Counted from the first letter of the stretch, positions 18,236 through 29,745 are shown. The stretch is 64,000 bases of DNA from Sva-07 sp963828415 (GCA_963828415.1 CAWHEI010000003.1:186001-250000), one strand, 5' to 3'. The notes: generated from the letters alone by a model not told the origin. Numbers and translations: made by a program.

Positions 18236-19296
18236 TCGCCCTCGGCGAGGAGGCGTGCACGCTCATCGGCTTGGAGCGCGTCGATCACCACCTGGAGTTC
18301 GCCGCCGAGAATCGCCGCCAACCGGTACACGGTGAAGCCGATGCGGTGATCGGTCACCCGGTTCTCCTTGAAGTTGTAGGTGCGCACCTTCTCGCTGCGC
18401 CCGCCACCGCCGACCTGCGAACGTCGCTCGGCCGACAGTTCGTCATTGCGCTCACGCTCGGCCAACTCGAACAGTCGGGCGCGCAGCACGAGCATCGCCC
18501 GCGCCTTGTTCTGCAGCTGCGATCGCTCGTCCTGCATCGAGACGACGACTCCGGTCGGACGGTGCGTGATGCGCACGGCGGAATCCGTGGTGTTGACGCT
18601 CTGGCCACCCGGACCGCTCGCCCTGAACACGTCGATGTCGAGGTCGCGGTCGTCGATCTGGACGTCGATCTCGTCGACCTCCGGCAACACGGTCACCGTC
18701 GCCGACGACGTGTGGATCCGACCTTGGCTCTCGGTGGCGGGCACCCGCTGTACGCGGTGTGGTCCGCCTTCGAACTTGAGGTTCCGCCATGCGGTCGGCC
18801 CCCGGACCTCGAACGTGACGTCGTTGAATCCGCCCATCTCACTCGGCGACGACGAGAGCGTCTCGACCTTCCAGCGCTGCGACGCGGCGTAGGCGACATA
18901 CATCTCGTACAGGTCACGGGCGAACAGGTTTGCCTCCTCGCCACCTTCGGCGCCACGGATCTCCATGATCACGTGCTTGCCGTCGTGCGGGTCGGCCGGA
19001 AGCATCAACTCGCGCAGCTCGTCCTCGATGGCGTCCGCTTCAGTGGTCGCCTCGTCGATCTCGGCAACGAGCATGTCGCGTTCGGGCCCGGATGCTCCCA
19101 CGAGCATGTCGCGGGCGGCGTCGGCGTCGGCGCGACGCGACGCCTGACGACGGTACGCCTCGACGACCGGACCGAGTTCGCTGTACCGCTTCGACACGCG
19201 GCGGACCTCGTCGGAGTCCGCGAGCACTTCGGGATCGGAAAGCTGTTGTTCGAGCGTCTCGTACTCGTCGACGACGTGGCGGAGGCGTTCGAGCAT
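18232..19296 (-). CDS. prfA: Peptide chain release factor 1
   Basis: Recognises UAA and UAG stop codons and triggers peptide release, 354 residues. The GGQ loop (ASGPGGQSVNTTDSAVRITH) is present, as is the PxT-like codon-recognition stretch (the family's PAT anticodon motif) in VPATESQGRIHTS. The GAEGGEEANLFARDL block is complete. Start ATG 19296. It forms a two-gene unit with prmC. Confidence 0.97.
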   Translation of the reverse strand: MLERLRHVVDEYETLEQQLSDPEVLADSDEVRRVSKRYSELGPVVEAYRRQASRRADADAARDMLVGASGPERDMLVAEIDEATTEADAIEDELRELMLPADPHDGKHVIMEIRGAEGGEEANLFARDLYEMYVAYAASQRWKVETLSSSPSEMGGFNDVTFEVRGPTAWRNLKFEGGPHRVQRVPATESQGRIHTSSATVTVLPEVDEIDVQIDDRDLDIDVFRASGPGGQSVNTTDSAVRITHRPTGVVVSMQDERSQLQNKARAMLVLRARLFELAERERNDELSAERRSQVGGGGRSEKVRTYNFKENRVTDHRIGFTVYRLAAILGGELQVVIDALQADERARLLAEGE

Positions 19297-19335
19297 GGCG
19301 AGTCGAGGTTACTGGTCGAGCGAATCGACGCCGTT

Positions 19336-20391
19336 TCAGATGGCGCGCAGATCGACCGGCGCAGCGAGCAGGGCAAGGAGTTCACGGGTGATCGGGATCG
19401 CGTCGCGTTCGCGCAGTGCCACGACGACCGGGGCGTCGGAGATCTCCTGGACATCGGCGACGAAGCCGACCAGGTCGACGTCGACACCAACCGAACAGAC
19501 CACGGTCGAGACCCGTCCCTGCGCATCGACGGCGCGGGCGACGCACGGGATCGGATCCTTCAGATTCGGACGAGGCTGCGGCGGTTCGGTCGGGGTGACT
19601 GCGGTCATGCCGATCAACGTCGGATCCTGCTCGAGCTGCCACCGGAGCGAGCGCTCCTGGCCCAGCCGGTTCAGCGGGTGCTGTGGTGCGTCGGGCGAGC
19701 GATGCGCCAGCACGGACTCCACGACGGCGGCCAGCGCATCGACCGTGGGTATGTCGCCGTGCAACAGGCGGAAGGCTTCGCGGTCGTTGGCACCGACACC
19801 GACTTCGAGCAGCACCCCATCGGTGGAGGCGGGGCTCGGTGGCGGAGCGATGTCGATGTCGCCCAGCTCGGCGAAGTGGCCGACCGTCGGCGTGTCGACG
19901 ACGCGGCACACTTCGAGCCCGCGCACCTCGCCGACCACCACACCGTGCTCGACGTTGACCGTTGCGCCAGCGGCTTCGATGACGTCGACGAGTTCGAGAT
20001 GCGAGGGCAGCGGGGCGGGCGACCCTGCGAGCGGCTCGGCGATCACCGGGAGCAGCAGCCGATCCTGCGGGTACCAGACGGTGACCGGGAATCCGAGGCG
20101 CTGGGCCCGACGGGCGAGCAGGCCGGTGTCGTGTTCGACCACCAGCTGCAGCGATGTCGCGTCTCGTCGGACTGCCCATGCCAGTGCAGGACCGAGCGAC
20201 CTCGCGGCCGGACCCTCGACGATCACCCACGCAACGGCGTCGTCGCACAGCGCGGCACCGCTCGGGAAACCCTCGGGCTCGGCCTCGACGGCGCGGCCGA
20301 GGTGGTCAGCGACCAACGCTCGCAACTTGATGCCGAGCAGACGGCTCCGTCGATCGTCACCGGATCCCGCCTGTGCGCCGTCGTCGTTCAT
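19336..20391 (-). CDS. Conserved-looking protein of unknown function
   Basis: 351 residues, no signal peptide or membrane helix. The N-terminus is charged (SRLLGIKLRALVADHLG), followed by an alpha/beta-like region with alternating hydrophobic strands (AVAWVIVEG, SLQLVVEHD, PVTVWYPQDR) and a C-terminal region with DAPVVVALRERDAIP. No catalytic motif was recognised. It sits between prfA and the DUF1501 gene on the same strand. Good codon use and third-position GC bias support a real gene. Confidence 0.7.
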   Translation of the reverse strand: MNDDGAQAGSGDDRRSRLLGIKLRALVADHLGRAVEAEPEGFPSGAALCDDAVAWVIVEGPAARSLGPALAWAVRRDATSLQLVVEHDTGLLARRAQRLGFPVTVWYPQDRLLLPVIAEPLAGSPAPLPSHLELVDVIEAAGATVNVEHGVVVGEVRGLEVCRVVDTPTVGHFAELGDIDIAPPPSPASTDGVLLEVGVGANDREAFRLLHGDIPTVDALAAVVESVLAHRSPDAPQHPLNRLGQERSLRWQLEQDPTLIGMTAVTPTEPPQPRPNLKDPIPCVARAVDAQGRVSTVVCSVGVDVDLVGFVADVQEISDAPVVVALRERDAIPITRELLALLAAPVDLRAI

Positions 20392-20422
20392 CGGTGCGAA
20401 CTTATCGGCGCCCGCCGCCAGG

Positions 20423-22924
20423 TCAGATGAAGTAGCCGGTCACATCGGCGAGCAGATGCGCGCCGCCCGCGTCGTTGTACAGCCGGACCCGACCGTTCGC
20501 CCCGACCTTGGCAACGACGAGGTTGGCGATCGTTCCACCTCGCGCCACGTTCAGGCTCGATGCATCCGGACGACCGACGCCGTCGGGATACACCGTCACG
20601 AACGTCTCGTCCGTCGCTCCGGTCGCCGTGACGTTCAGTATCACTGCGGTCGCTGCAGGGTCGACACCTCCGACGCCGGTGACGCCGAGATCGATGTCTC
20701 CACCGGCCCCCACCACACCGGCGCGAGCCCCGATGCCATGGCGCGTATCGAGCAAACGCGTCGGGGCGACCGGGACGACACCAGCACCATCGGCAGTGAA
20801 GCAACCGACGACGTCGGCGATCAGGTCCAGTTCACCGACGTTCGCCATCAGGCTGACGGCACCGTCGGCGCCGAGCTTGCAGACCACGAGGTTCGGGACA
20901 TTTCGGCCGGGGTCGAAGTTGAGGTTCGACACGTCGGGCAACGCAAGGTCGCTCGGCCACACCGTGAGGAATCCGGGCTCGGTCGGTCGCAAGGCGGCGA
21001 CGTTGAGCACGACGGCCGCCACCCCACTCGCCGGCACACCACCGCGCCCAGCGACGGCCAGATCGAGACGTTGACCGCCGCGCAGCCGTGCCGCTGGCGC
21101 ACCGACACCGTTGCGGGTGTCGAGCAGTCGACTCGGCACCAGCGCCATCAGCCCCGCCGCCGATTCCGAACGCACGTATCCCATGACGTCGACGATGCAG
21201 TCGGCGCTTCCCACGGCATTGAAGATCCCGATCCGGCCGTCCGGACCGACGCCGACGATCGCCATGTTGGGGACCGCCCGACCGGGCACCAGATTGAGAC
21301 TCGACGTACCGGTCGCCGCCGCGTTCGACGGGAAGACGCTGAAGAATCCTGGCTCGGTGGCGTTGACCGACGTCACGTTGATCGCCACCGCAGTGACGCC
21401 GCTCGCCGGCACACCACCGGCGCCGGTGATCTGAACACTGAGGGTCTCGCCAGGCCCGATCGGGCCCGGTCGGGCGCCGACGCCTCCTCGTGTGTCGCAG
21501 ATACGTCGTGGTGCGAGCGCCACGAATCGGCCGACAGTCGCGAGTGCTCCGCCTGCGCCCGGCACGACGACGGCCGGGCCAGCCGATGGAGGTGGCGCCA
21601 CGGGCGGCGCCACGCCGGGCGACCGAGCGAACAGCCCGAGGTTCTGGATCGCTCGGCCACCGAGCACGTCCGACGCCCCGCCGCCGAGCCAACCGTCGAT
21701 CAGGCTGCCGTAGTAGTCACGAAAGTCGACATGGAACGGCATCCGGTCCCACCGCTGCAGCCCGGCGAGCGACGGACGTTGGCCGTATCGGCCGCCGCGG
21801 ACGTTGGCACCGAGCACGAAGTGCGGTGCGCTCGTACCGTGATCGGTTCCGGCGCCGTCGTTGCTCCAGCTCGTCCGACCGAACTCGGAGAACGTCATGA
21901 TCGTCACCCGACTCGACCACACCGGCGACAGCACCTGGAAGAACCGCTGGACGGCAGCGTTGAGCTCGCGCATCCTGGTCCCATGCTGATTCGGTTGACC
22001 CGCGTGGCTGTCGAAATCGCCCCAGCCGGCGCTGAGCACGCGCAGCCCGAGGTTTGCGTTGACGAGGCGCGCCATCACCTCCATCTCGGCGACGAGAGGG
22101 ACATCGGAGAGTTCGTCGTCCGGCGGGATGAGCGGCGCGAGCGTCGTGGCGAGGTCGAGTTGATCGACCATGGCGCCGCCGACCCGCCCGCGCCAGGTTG
22201 CGGGATCGCCCGCACCAAGGCGACGCAACGCGGCGTAGATGTTGCGGTCGTTGGCATTGGTCGACGCACCGAACGCCGGGCGTCCCGCGGGCACCGCGGT
22301 GCCCCGTTGGCTCCGCCCGACGAGGTGCAATGGCACGGACTGACCGATCTCTGCTGCCGCATAGAGGTTCTTGGCACCGCCGAGGTGGCCGTCGAGCCAG
22401 CGACCGAGCCAGCCTGACGTCGGGATGCCGGTTGGGCTGCCGGCCATCCACTTCGCCATCGAGTTGAAGTGGCTGAGGTCCGGATCGGGGTATCCGACAC
22501 CTTCGACGATGGCGAGCTGTCCCGCATCCCAGAACTGCTTGAACACGGTGAGTTCCGAGTTGAGCCCGGTCGCCGCGTCGATCGCCAGCGTGCTCTCCGG
22601 GCGGATGGCCAGGCTGCGATGTTGGCCGTAGTAGAGCTGGTCGTTGATGGGTACGACGGTGTTGAGGCCGTCGTTGCCGCCGAACATGCCGATGACGATC
22701 AGGACTCCGTCGTTGGGACCAGCCGGCCCTGCCGCCCACACCGTCGGGTCGAGCCCGGGCAGCGACAGATCGAGCAGCGAACTCGTCGGCCCGACGAGCG
22801 CTCCTGCACCGACACCGAGCCCGACGAGTTGGAGGAAGCGGCGGCGGTCGAGGGCGTTGGGATCGGTGTCGGTCACCTGCAGGTGACCGAGCGCGTCGGC
22901 GGTGGAGATGTCGGGGTCGAGCAT
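20423..22924 (-). CDS. DUF1501 protein with Tat signal and three C-terminal surface repeats
   Basis: 833 residues. A twin-arginine signal is visible near residues 27-35 (DRRRFLQLVGLG followed by a hydrophobic stretch), so export folded is likely. Residues to about 430 form the DUF1501 domain, a sulfatase/alkaline-phosphatase-like fold (GMFGGNDGLNTVVPI and FSEFGRTSWSNDGAGTDHGT, which carries the family's metal-ligand-like residues). The C-terminal 390 residues are three copies of a roughly 125-residue beta-rich repeat, each starting RLLDTR/RICDTR + GG/NG/HGxGA and ending DVMGYV, DVVGCF or DVTGYF. It lies 2 bp from the DUF1800 gene; these two families occur as pairs in many bacteria. Confidence 0.88.
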   Translation of the reverse strand: MLDPDISTADALGHLQVTDTDPNALDRRRFLQLVGLGVGAGALVGPTSSLLDLSLPGLDPTVWAAGPAGPNDGVLIVIGMFGGNDGLNTVVPINDQLYYGQHRSLAIRPESTLAIDAATGLNSELTVFKQFWDAGQLAIVEGVGYPDPDLSHFNSMAKWMAGSPTGIPTSGWLGRWLDGHLGGAKNLYAAAEIGQSVPLHLVGRSQRGTAVPAGRPAFGASTNANDRNIYAALRRLGAGDPATWRGRVGGAMVDQLDLATTLAPLIPPDDELSDVPLVAEMEVMARLVNANLGLRVLSAGWGDFDSHAGQPNQHGTRMRELNAAVQRFFQVLSPVWSSRVTIMTFSEFGRTSWSNDGAGTDHGTSAPHFVLGANVRGGRYGQRPSLAGLQRWDRMPFHVDFRDYYGSLIDGWLGGGASDVLGGRAIQNLGLFARSPGVAPPVAPPPSAGPAVVVPGAGGALATVGRFVALAPRRICDTRGGVGARPGPIGPGETLSVQITGAGGVPASGVTAVAINVTSVNATEPGFFSVFPSNAAATGTSSLNLVPGRAVPNMAIVGVGPDGRIGIFNAVGSADCIVDVMGYVRSESAAGLMALVPSRLLDTRNGVGAPAARLRGGQRLDLAVAGRGGVPASGVAAVVLNVAALRPTEPGFLTVWPSDLALPDVSNLNFDPGRNVPNLVVCKLGADGAVSLMANVGELDLIADVVGCFTADGAGVVPVAPTRLLDTRHGIGARAGVVGAGGDIDLGVTGVGGVDPAATAVILNVTATGATDETFVTVYPDGVGRPDASSLNVARGGTIANLVVAKVGANGRVRLYNDAGGAHLLADVTGYFI

Positions 22925-22926
22925 GA

Positions 22927-24366
22927 TCAGGCCAGGTGCATCTCGGGGGCGAGCAGGACGAGGAGCAGGGCGTTGTTACGGTCCCAGACCGTCGCGCCGT
23001 TGGCGTAGCGGACGATCTCGGCGACCGTCGACGCGGGGAGGCCGAGACGCGTCAACGCGAGGAGGCGATCGACGAACGCAGCATTCGTGAGGACCGGAAG
23101 CTGTTCGGGCCACGGTGTCCGAGCGGTGATCTCGGACCGCATGATCGACCCACCGGCGAGCGTGATCGGGCCGTCGTCGCCACTCCAGTAGTTCCGGTTC
23201 GACGTCCAGAAGAAGCTCTGCGCCGTTCGGGCACGGCCTTCCATTGCGCTGGCGTTCACCCAGTAGCCGTTCGGGCGCCAGCCGCTGACGTTGGGCGGAA
23301 ACAGCAGTCGCTGCCCCATTGCCTCCATCAACCAGGTGACGTTCGCCTCGCGAGAGCGCTTCCCGGTGGCGACCATCAGCGCGACGACGTACTCGACCGG
23401 AGTGCGCACGAGCCCGCTCTTGACCGAGTCCGTGTAGAAGTCCGAGTGGGTCAGCATCGCCGTCACCCACGGCCGAATCGAGAAACCGGTCGTCGTCAGC
23501 GCCGTACGCATCGCCGACAGCACGGAGGACGGCGGTGCCGAGTCGGTGGCGAACGACGTCCACAGCTTGCGGGACAGGAACTCGGCGGCCACATCCCGTG
23601 TGGGCCGACCCCGATTGGCCACATTGGTCGCGCCCGTGGGGACGACTCCGCTTCCCAGCATGACCGAGATCGTCTCCGGGCCATGGCCGGGCCACGCACC
23701 CGTGGCGGCGTCGGTGTTGATGCGCTGTCCGAGGAAGTCCTTCGGCGTGGCATCGTGCCAGTCGGCCCGCCAGCGATATGGAGCGAGCTCGTCGTCCCAC
23801 TGGTCGGTGTGGCCGGTCCAGGCCGCCGTCGAGGCTTCGACGTCGGCTTCGGTGTAGTTGCCGACGCCGAGGAGGAACAACTCCATCAGCTCACGAGCAA
23901 AGTTCTGGTTGGGTGAGCTCTTCTTGTTCTGGTTGTTGTCGAGGTACCGGATCATCGCCACCTGCGTCGACATCGTGGTGGCCAGAGCGTGGACATCGCC
24001 GAGTCCGTCGCGCCGCCAGAGGTCGATCTGCTCGCGCATCAACATCGACGAGCCGACCTTGCCGAACTCGCTGCAGAAGTGGCCGTGCCAGAAGAACGCA
24101 AGGCGTTCTTGGAACGGACGGGTCGAGTCGTGCGCCATCTGGTCGAGCCAGAAGTGGGTGAGGTCCTGGCCCCGTTCCCAGTCGCGGTCGGCAGGTGCAG
24201 TGAACGTCACCGATGGCGGCGCGGTGGCAACGGCGAGGACATTGGCGACGGCGGCGTCGATCGAACCGAGTTCGAGCAGTTCCGCGACACGTTGTGGCCG
24301 GTCGACGAATTCGGTTCGACGCAGCAGATGCCGAACGTTCGCCTCGGTCAGTGGTGGTGGCGCCAT
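22927..24366 (-). CDS. DUF1800 family protein
   Basis: About 479 residues from ATG 24366 (a GTG at 24381 is an alternative start; neither has a strong ribosome-binding site). Family features are seen: HLLRRTEF at the N-terminus, LTHFWLDQM, RLAFFWHGHF, NQNFARELMELFLLG, and the C-terminal FPPNVSGWRPNGYWVNAS. Function of the family is not known; it is consistently paired with DUF1501 and often exported. No clear signal peptide was seen here, so export might occur with its Tat-dependent partner. The pair interrupts the usual rpmE-prfA neighbourhood. Confidence 0.9.
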   Translation of the reverse strand: MAPPPLTEANVRHLLRRTEFVDRPQRVAELLELGSIDAAVANVLAVATAPPSVTFTAPADRDWERGQDLTHFWLDQMAHDSTRPFQERLAFFWHGHFCSEFGKVGSSMLMREQIDLWRRDGLGDVHALATTMSTQVAMIRYLDNNQNKKSSPNQNFARELMELFLLGVGNYTEADVEASTAAWTGHTDQWDDELAPYRWRADWHDATPKDFLGQRINTDAATGAWPGHGPETISVMLGSGVVPTGATNVANRGRPTRDVAAEFLSRKLWTSFATDSAPPSSVLSAMRTALTTTGFSIRPWVTAMLTHSDFYTDSVKSGLVRTPVEYVVALMVATGKRSREANVTWLMEAMGQRLLFPPNVSGWRPNGYWVNASAMEGRARTAQSFFWTSNRNYWSGDDGPITLAGGSIMRSEITARTPWPEQLPVLTNAAFVDRLLALTRLGLPASTVAEIVRYANGATVWDRNNALLLVLLAPEMHLA

Positions 24367-24444
24367 GTGAGAAGTCCCCACTCGCTATCGGCGCGTTCAT
24401 CCGAGAGCTTGAGCACTTTTCGCAAACTTCTCGTCGACAACGAC

Positions 24445-24470
24445 GAACGCCGCCCCGAGGGGCGGCGTTC
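24445..24470 (-). terminator. GC-rich hairpin 3' of rpmE
   Basis: Perfect 12-bp inverted repeat GAACGCCGCCCC / GGGGCGGCGTTC with a minimal loop, 39 bp after the rpmE stop and before the DUF1800 start. There is only a weak T-run on the minus strand, so it may terminate with Rho or serve as a 3'-end barrier. Confidence 0.75.
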
Positions 24471-24508
24471 GGTCGATGTGTGGGGTTCGGGCGTGATGCC
24501 CGCACCGT

Positions 24509-24742
24509 TCAGTCGTCGGCGGGAGTTGCCGGCGCGTTCTTGCGCTGGCCGTAGCGCTTGTTGAAGCGCTCGACGCGTCCACCGGAGTCGACGAGCTTCT
24601 GCTTGCCCGTGAAGAACGGGTGGCACTCGTTGCACAGTTCGACCGTGAGGTCGCCGTCGACGGTCGACTTGGTCACGAAGGTGTTGCCACACGAGCAGCG
24701 CACCGTGGTGTCGGAGTAGTTGGGGTGGATGTCGGTCTTCAT
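24509..24742 (-). CDS. rpmE: Ribosomal protein L31 (zinc-binding type)
   Basis: 50S subunit protein at the central protuberance, 77 residues. Four cysteines of the zinc ribbon are present (VRCSCGNTF and LCNECHPFFTGKQK), so this is the C+ zinc-containing paralogue rather than the zinc-free one. ATG 24742 has AGGAG 7 bases upstream. Adjacent to rho, the usual actinobacterial order. Confidence 0.97.
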   Translation of the reverse strand: MKTDIHPNYSDTTVRCSCGNTFVTKSTVDGDLTVELCNECHPFFTGKQKLVDSGGRVERFNKRYGQRKNAPATPADD

Positions 24743-24821
24743 GATGGATCTCCTGTGAGTGGCTGAGCGGGCGGGCCCTGTGCCCCCGGTCGTCACCCAG
24801 ATCGGCTGACAACCCTATCGG

Positions 24822-26715
<1,894 letters not shown>

Positions 26716-26924
26716 AGATTCCTCTCTTCTCACCGGGCAGCAGGCCTGGTGAGGGATCGAGCACCAGAGGGAGGGGTTTGCGTCGGCGCGAAACGCGACC
26801 GAGCTGAGGATCCCCTGGCAGAATTCGCACACGACCGAGATTTCGGGGTGCGGCCCGGAGGACCGGGCGAGCGCCACTCTAGCAGCACCGCGGACACACG
26901 CCACGCATCCCCACGATCCCCGTC
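26716..26924 (-). promoter_or_regulatory. rho leader with candidate -10 box
   Basis: A TAGAGT hexamer on the minus strand (26881-26876) could be a -10 box giving a leader of about 150 nt before GTG 26715. The leader contains a short GC hairpin (GCCCGG / CCGGGC). No convincing -35 is seen. An open frame runs through it in phase with rho (with CEFCQG and ACCPVRRE) but has no recognised domain and is more likely leader than coding. Confidence 0.35.
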
Positions 26925-26983
26925 AGCCCGAAACTTGCCTCGATCTGCGCGCTCAGCGCGACAATCCAGGCAGATTTCGGGCT
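26925..26983. repeat. Imperfect 59-bp palindrome 3' of thrC
   Basis: Arms AGCCCGAAACTTGCCT (26925-26940) and AGGCAGATTTCGGGCT (26968-26983) enclose a second small stem GCGC/GCGC. It lies 27 bp after the thrC stop. It resembles the other post-stop palindromes in layout but not in sequence. Probable transcript-end hairpin. Confidence 0.75.
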
Positions 26984-27010
26984 GGCGGGCGGTCGGATGG
27001 TCGAGACCGG

Positions 27011-28390
27011 TCAGCGGCGGGTGAGGTGCTCGACGAGCGCTTCGACGGCGACGAGGTCGTTGGCGATCGTCTGGGTGCGCTCGGGTCGATCGAACAGGTC
27101 CGCAAGGTGGGCGGGCAGCGAGGGACGCCGACCGGTGGCCCGCTCGACGGCGTCGGGGAACTTCGCCGGATGGGCGGTGCCGAGGGTGACCACCGGGTGA
27201 TCGTCGCGATCGAGCCCGGTCAGCATCGACGCTGCTGCGGTGCCGGTGGCGGTGTGGGGGTCGAGCACCACACCGGTCAGGCGGTGGATCCGACCGATCT
27301 CCGCAAGCGTGGCATCGTCGTCGAACGCCGCCGCCCGGAAGTGACCGGTGATGTACTGCTCGCGCTGGTCGGCTTCGATGTCGAGCCGGCCCGTGGCGCG
27401 GAACCGGCCGAGCTGTTCGGCGGTCATGCCCCCGTCGCGACCGTTCATCTCGAACAGCAACCGCTCGAAGTTCGACGACACCTGGATGTCCATCGACGGG
27501 CTCAGCGTGGGCACGACGTCACGGGCGCTCATGTCGCCGTCGTTGATGAACCGGGTGAGGATGTCGTTGGTGTTCGACGACACGATGAAGTCGCTGATCG
27601 TTGCGCCCATCTCGCGAGCGATCCATCCCGACAGCACGTTGCCGAAGTTGCCCGTGGGCACACTGAACGTGACCGGGTCGGCGAACGTCTCCGCCGCGGT
27701 GACGTAGTAGACGGTCTGGGCCATCACCCTGGCCCAGTTGATCGAGTTGACCGCCGACAGCTGATTGCGCTCCCGGAACGGGGCGTCGTTGAACATCGCC
27801 TTGACGAGGTCCTGGCAGTCGTCGAAAGTGCCCTCGACGGCAACGGTGTGTACGTTCGGCGCGTCGACGGTGGTCATCTGACGCCTCTGGACATCGCTGG
27901 TCCGGCCGAGCGGGTAGAGGATGACGATGTCGATGTGCTCGCAGCCGACGACACCGTCGATCGCCGCCGAGCCGGTGTCGCCACTCGTTGCTCCCACGAT
28001 CGTGACACGCTCGCCGCGCTCGCCGAGCACGTGGTCGAACATCCGCCCGACGAGCTGCAGGGCGACGTCCTTGAACGCGAGCGTCGGGCCGTGGAACAGC
28101 TCCTGTACCCATTGGCGATGGTCGAGTTGCACGAGCGGCACGACGGCGGGATGCCGAAACGTGTCGTAGGCCTCGGTGCACAGTCGGGCCAGCGTGACTT
28201 CGTCGATGTCGGGCTCGACGAACGGCAACATCACCTCGACAGCGCGTTCGGCATACGTGTGCGCGCTCGACGGCGCGAGCGTCGGCCAGCGTTCGGGCAC
28301 GTAGAGCCCGCCGTCGTTGGCCAGTCCGGCGAGCAGCACATCGGCGAAACCGAGCTCGGGCGCGGAGCCACGAGTGGAGACGTAGCGCAC
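27011..28390 (-). CDS. thrC: Threonine synthase
   Basis: PLP enzyme converting O-phosphohomoserine to threonine. 459 residues from GTG 28390. The long N-terminal form typical of class I: MRYVSTRG start, PLP lysine in PTLAFKDVALQLVGRM, phosphate-binding GATSGDTGSAAI, and NSINWARVMAQTVYYV. It follows hom by 3 bp. No thrB (homoserine kinase) lies between thrC and rho, where mycobacteria have it, so O-phosphohomoserine must come from a kinase encoded elsewhere. Confidence 0.97.
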   Translation of the reverse strand: MRYVSTRGSAPELGFADVLLAGLANDGGLYVPERWPTLAPSSAHTYAERAVEVMLPFVEPDIDEVTLARLCTEAYDTFRHPAVVPLVQLDHRQWVQELFHGPTLAFKDVALQLVGRMFDHVLGERGERVTIVGATSGDTGSAAIDGVVGCEHIDIVILYPLGRTSDVQRRQMTTVDAPNVHTVAVEGTFDDCQDLVKAMFNDAPFRERNQLSAVNSINWARVMAQTVYYVTAAETFADPVTFSVPTGNFGNVLSGWIAREMGATISDFIVSSNTNDILTRFINDGDMSARDVVPTLSPSMDIQVSSNFERLLFEMNGRDGGMTAEQLGRFRATGRLDIEADQREQYITGHFRAAAFDDDATLAEIGRIHRLTGVVLDPHTATGTAAASMLTGLDRDDHPVVTLGTAHPAKFPDAVERATGRRPSLPAHLADLFDRPERTQTIANDLVAVEALVEHLTRR

Positions 28391-28393
28391 GGT

Positions 28394-29704
28394 TCAATCG
28401 CCGATCACACGGAGGAGACCGCCGACGTTGCGCACGACGTCGAGTTCACGCAGCTCACGCACCGTTGCCTGCACGTCGGACTCCCGAGCGGAGTGAGTGA
28501 TGAAGACCAATCGGGCGTCGGGGCCGTTGCCCTCCTGTTCGGCGACGCGGATGCTCACACCGTGCGCGGCGAACACACCGGTGACGGCGTGCAGGACTCC
28601 CGGCTTGTCGGCGACGTCGAGGCCGAGCAGGTACTCGGCCGAGGTCTCGTCGATCGGCCGAACGGTGACCCGATCGAGCACGCCGAGCGAACCATGGGTG
28701 CCGTTGCGGAGGTTGATCGCAGCGTCGACGACGTCGCCGAACACTGCGCTCGCGGTCGGAGCGCCACCGGCGCCGCGTCCGTAGAACATCAGCGAATCGA
28801 CGAATCCGCCTTCGACGAACACGGCGTTGAAGCTGTCGCGCACCGACGCGAGCGGGTGGTGGATCGGCACCATCGCTGGGTGCACCCGGACACTGATTTC
28901 GCCGGAGGCGGCGTCGCGTTCGATGATCCCGAGCAGCTTGACGACGTAGCCGAGCCGATGCGCGATCGCGATCTCGGCCCCGGTGATCCGGCTGATGCCT
29001 TCGTGGTACACGTCGCCGGCGACGACCTTGGCGCCGAACGCGACCGTGGCGATGATCGCCGCCTTGGCGCCGGCGTCGAAGCCTTCGACGTCGGCGGTCG
29101 GGTCACGCTCGGCGAACCCGAGGCGCTGGGCCTCGGCGAGTGCCGTTGCGTAGTCGGCCTCTCCCCCACCGGCGACGGCGTCGGTCATCTTGGTGAGGAT
29201 GAAGTTCGTGGTGCCGTTGATGATGCCGAGCACCCGGCTGATCGGTTCGCCGTGGAGGCTCTCGCGCAGCGCCCGCATGATGGGGATGCCGCCGGCCACA
29301 GCGGCTTCGAAGAGCAGGTCGCGTCCAGCGAGGTCGGCAGCGGCGTAGAGCTCGGCGCCGACGTTGGCCAGCAGTTCCTTGTTGGCGGTGACGACGGGCT
29401 TGCCGTTGGCGAGCGATTCGAGGATCAACTCGCGTGCGGGTTCGATGCCACCGATCGCTTCCACCACCAGGTCGATCTCCGGATCGGCCACCAGAGCGTG
29501 CGCATCGCGGGTGAGCACACCATCGGCGAGTTCGACCTCACGGGGTGCCGACAGGTTGCGCACTGCGACACGGGTCACCTCGAGGCGAAGGCCGGTTCGC
29601 CGCTCGACGACGTCTGCCTGCGCCTCGACGAGCTGCACGAACGCAGCTCCGACGTTGCCGCATCCGAGGACGCCGATCCTGACCGTTTGCGGGTTGCTCG
29701 TCAC
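28394..29704 (-). CDS. hom: Homoserine dehydrogenase
   Basis: NAD(P)H-dependent reduction of aspartate semialdehyde to homoserine. About 436 residues from GTG 29704. It has the Rossmann motif RIGVLGCGNVGAAF, catalytic-domain blocks KELLANVGAELYAAA and GIINGTTNFILTKM, and a C-terminal ACT domain (KPGVLHAVTGVFAAHG) for threonine feedback. The start is supported by a TAACCT -10-like hexamer at 29717-29712, about 7 nt before the GTG, with no Shine-Dalgarno, suggesting a leaderless mRNA. Confidence 0.96.
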   Translation of the reverse strand: MTSNPQTVRIGVLGCGNVGAAFVQLVEAQADVVERRTGLRLEVTRVAVRNLSAPREVELADGVLTRDAHALVADPEIDLVVEAIGGIEPARELILESLANGKPVVTANKELLANVGAELYAAADLAGRDLLFEAAVAGGIPIMRALRESLHGEPISRVLGIINGTTNFILTKMTDAVAGGGEADYATALAEAQRLGFAERDPTADVEGFDAGAKAAIIATVAFGAKVVAGDVYHEGISRITGAEIAIAHRLGYVVKLLGIIERDAASGEISVRVHPAMVPIHHPLASVRDSFNAVFVEGGFVDSLMFYGRGAGGAPTASAVFGDVVDAAINLRNGTHGSLGVLDRVTVRPIDETSAEYLLGLDVADKPGVLHAVTGVFAAHGVSIRVAEQEGNGPDARLVFITHSARESDVQATVRELRELDVVRNVGGLLRVIGD

Positions 29705-29745
29705 GAGGGGGAGGTTACGGGATCGATTGTCGTCGCCCCCTGCTG

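Noticed and set aside
19295..22417. A 1040-residue open frame on the plus strand
   Set aside because: It is antisense to the DUF1501 gene, the unknown gene and prfA; its composition (Arg/Ser/Thr-rich) is the usual shadow of high-GC coding DNA and no domain is visible.
26716..26904. N-terminal extension of Rho of about 60 residues
   Set aside because: Open frame but Cys/Arg-rich and unlike any Rho; GTG 26715 has a ribosome-binding site and family similarity begins right after it.
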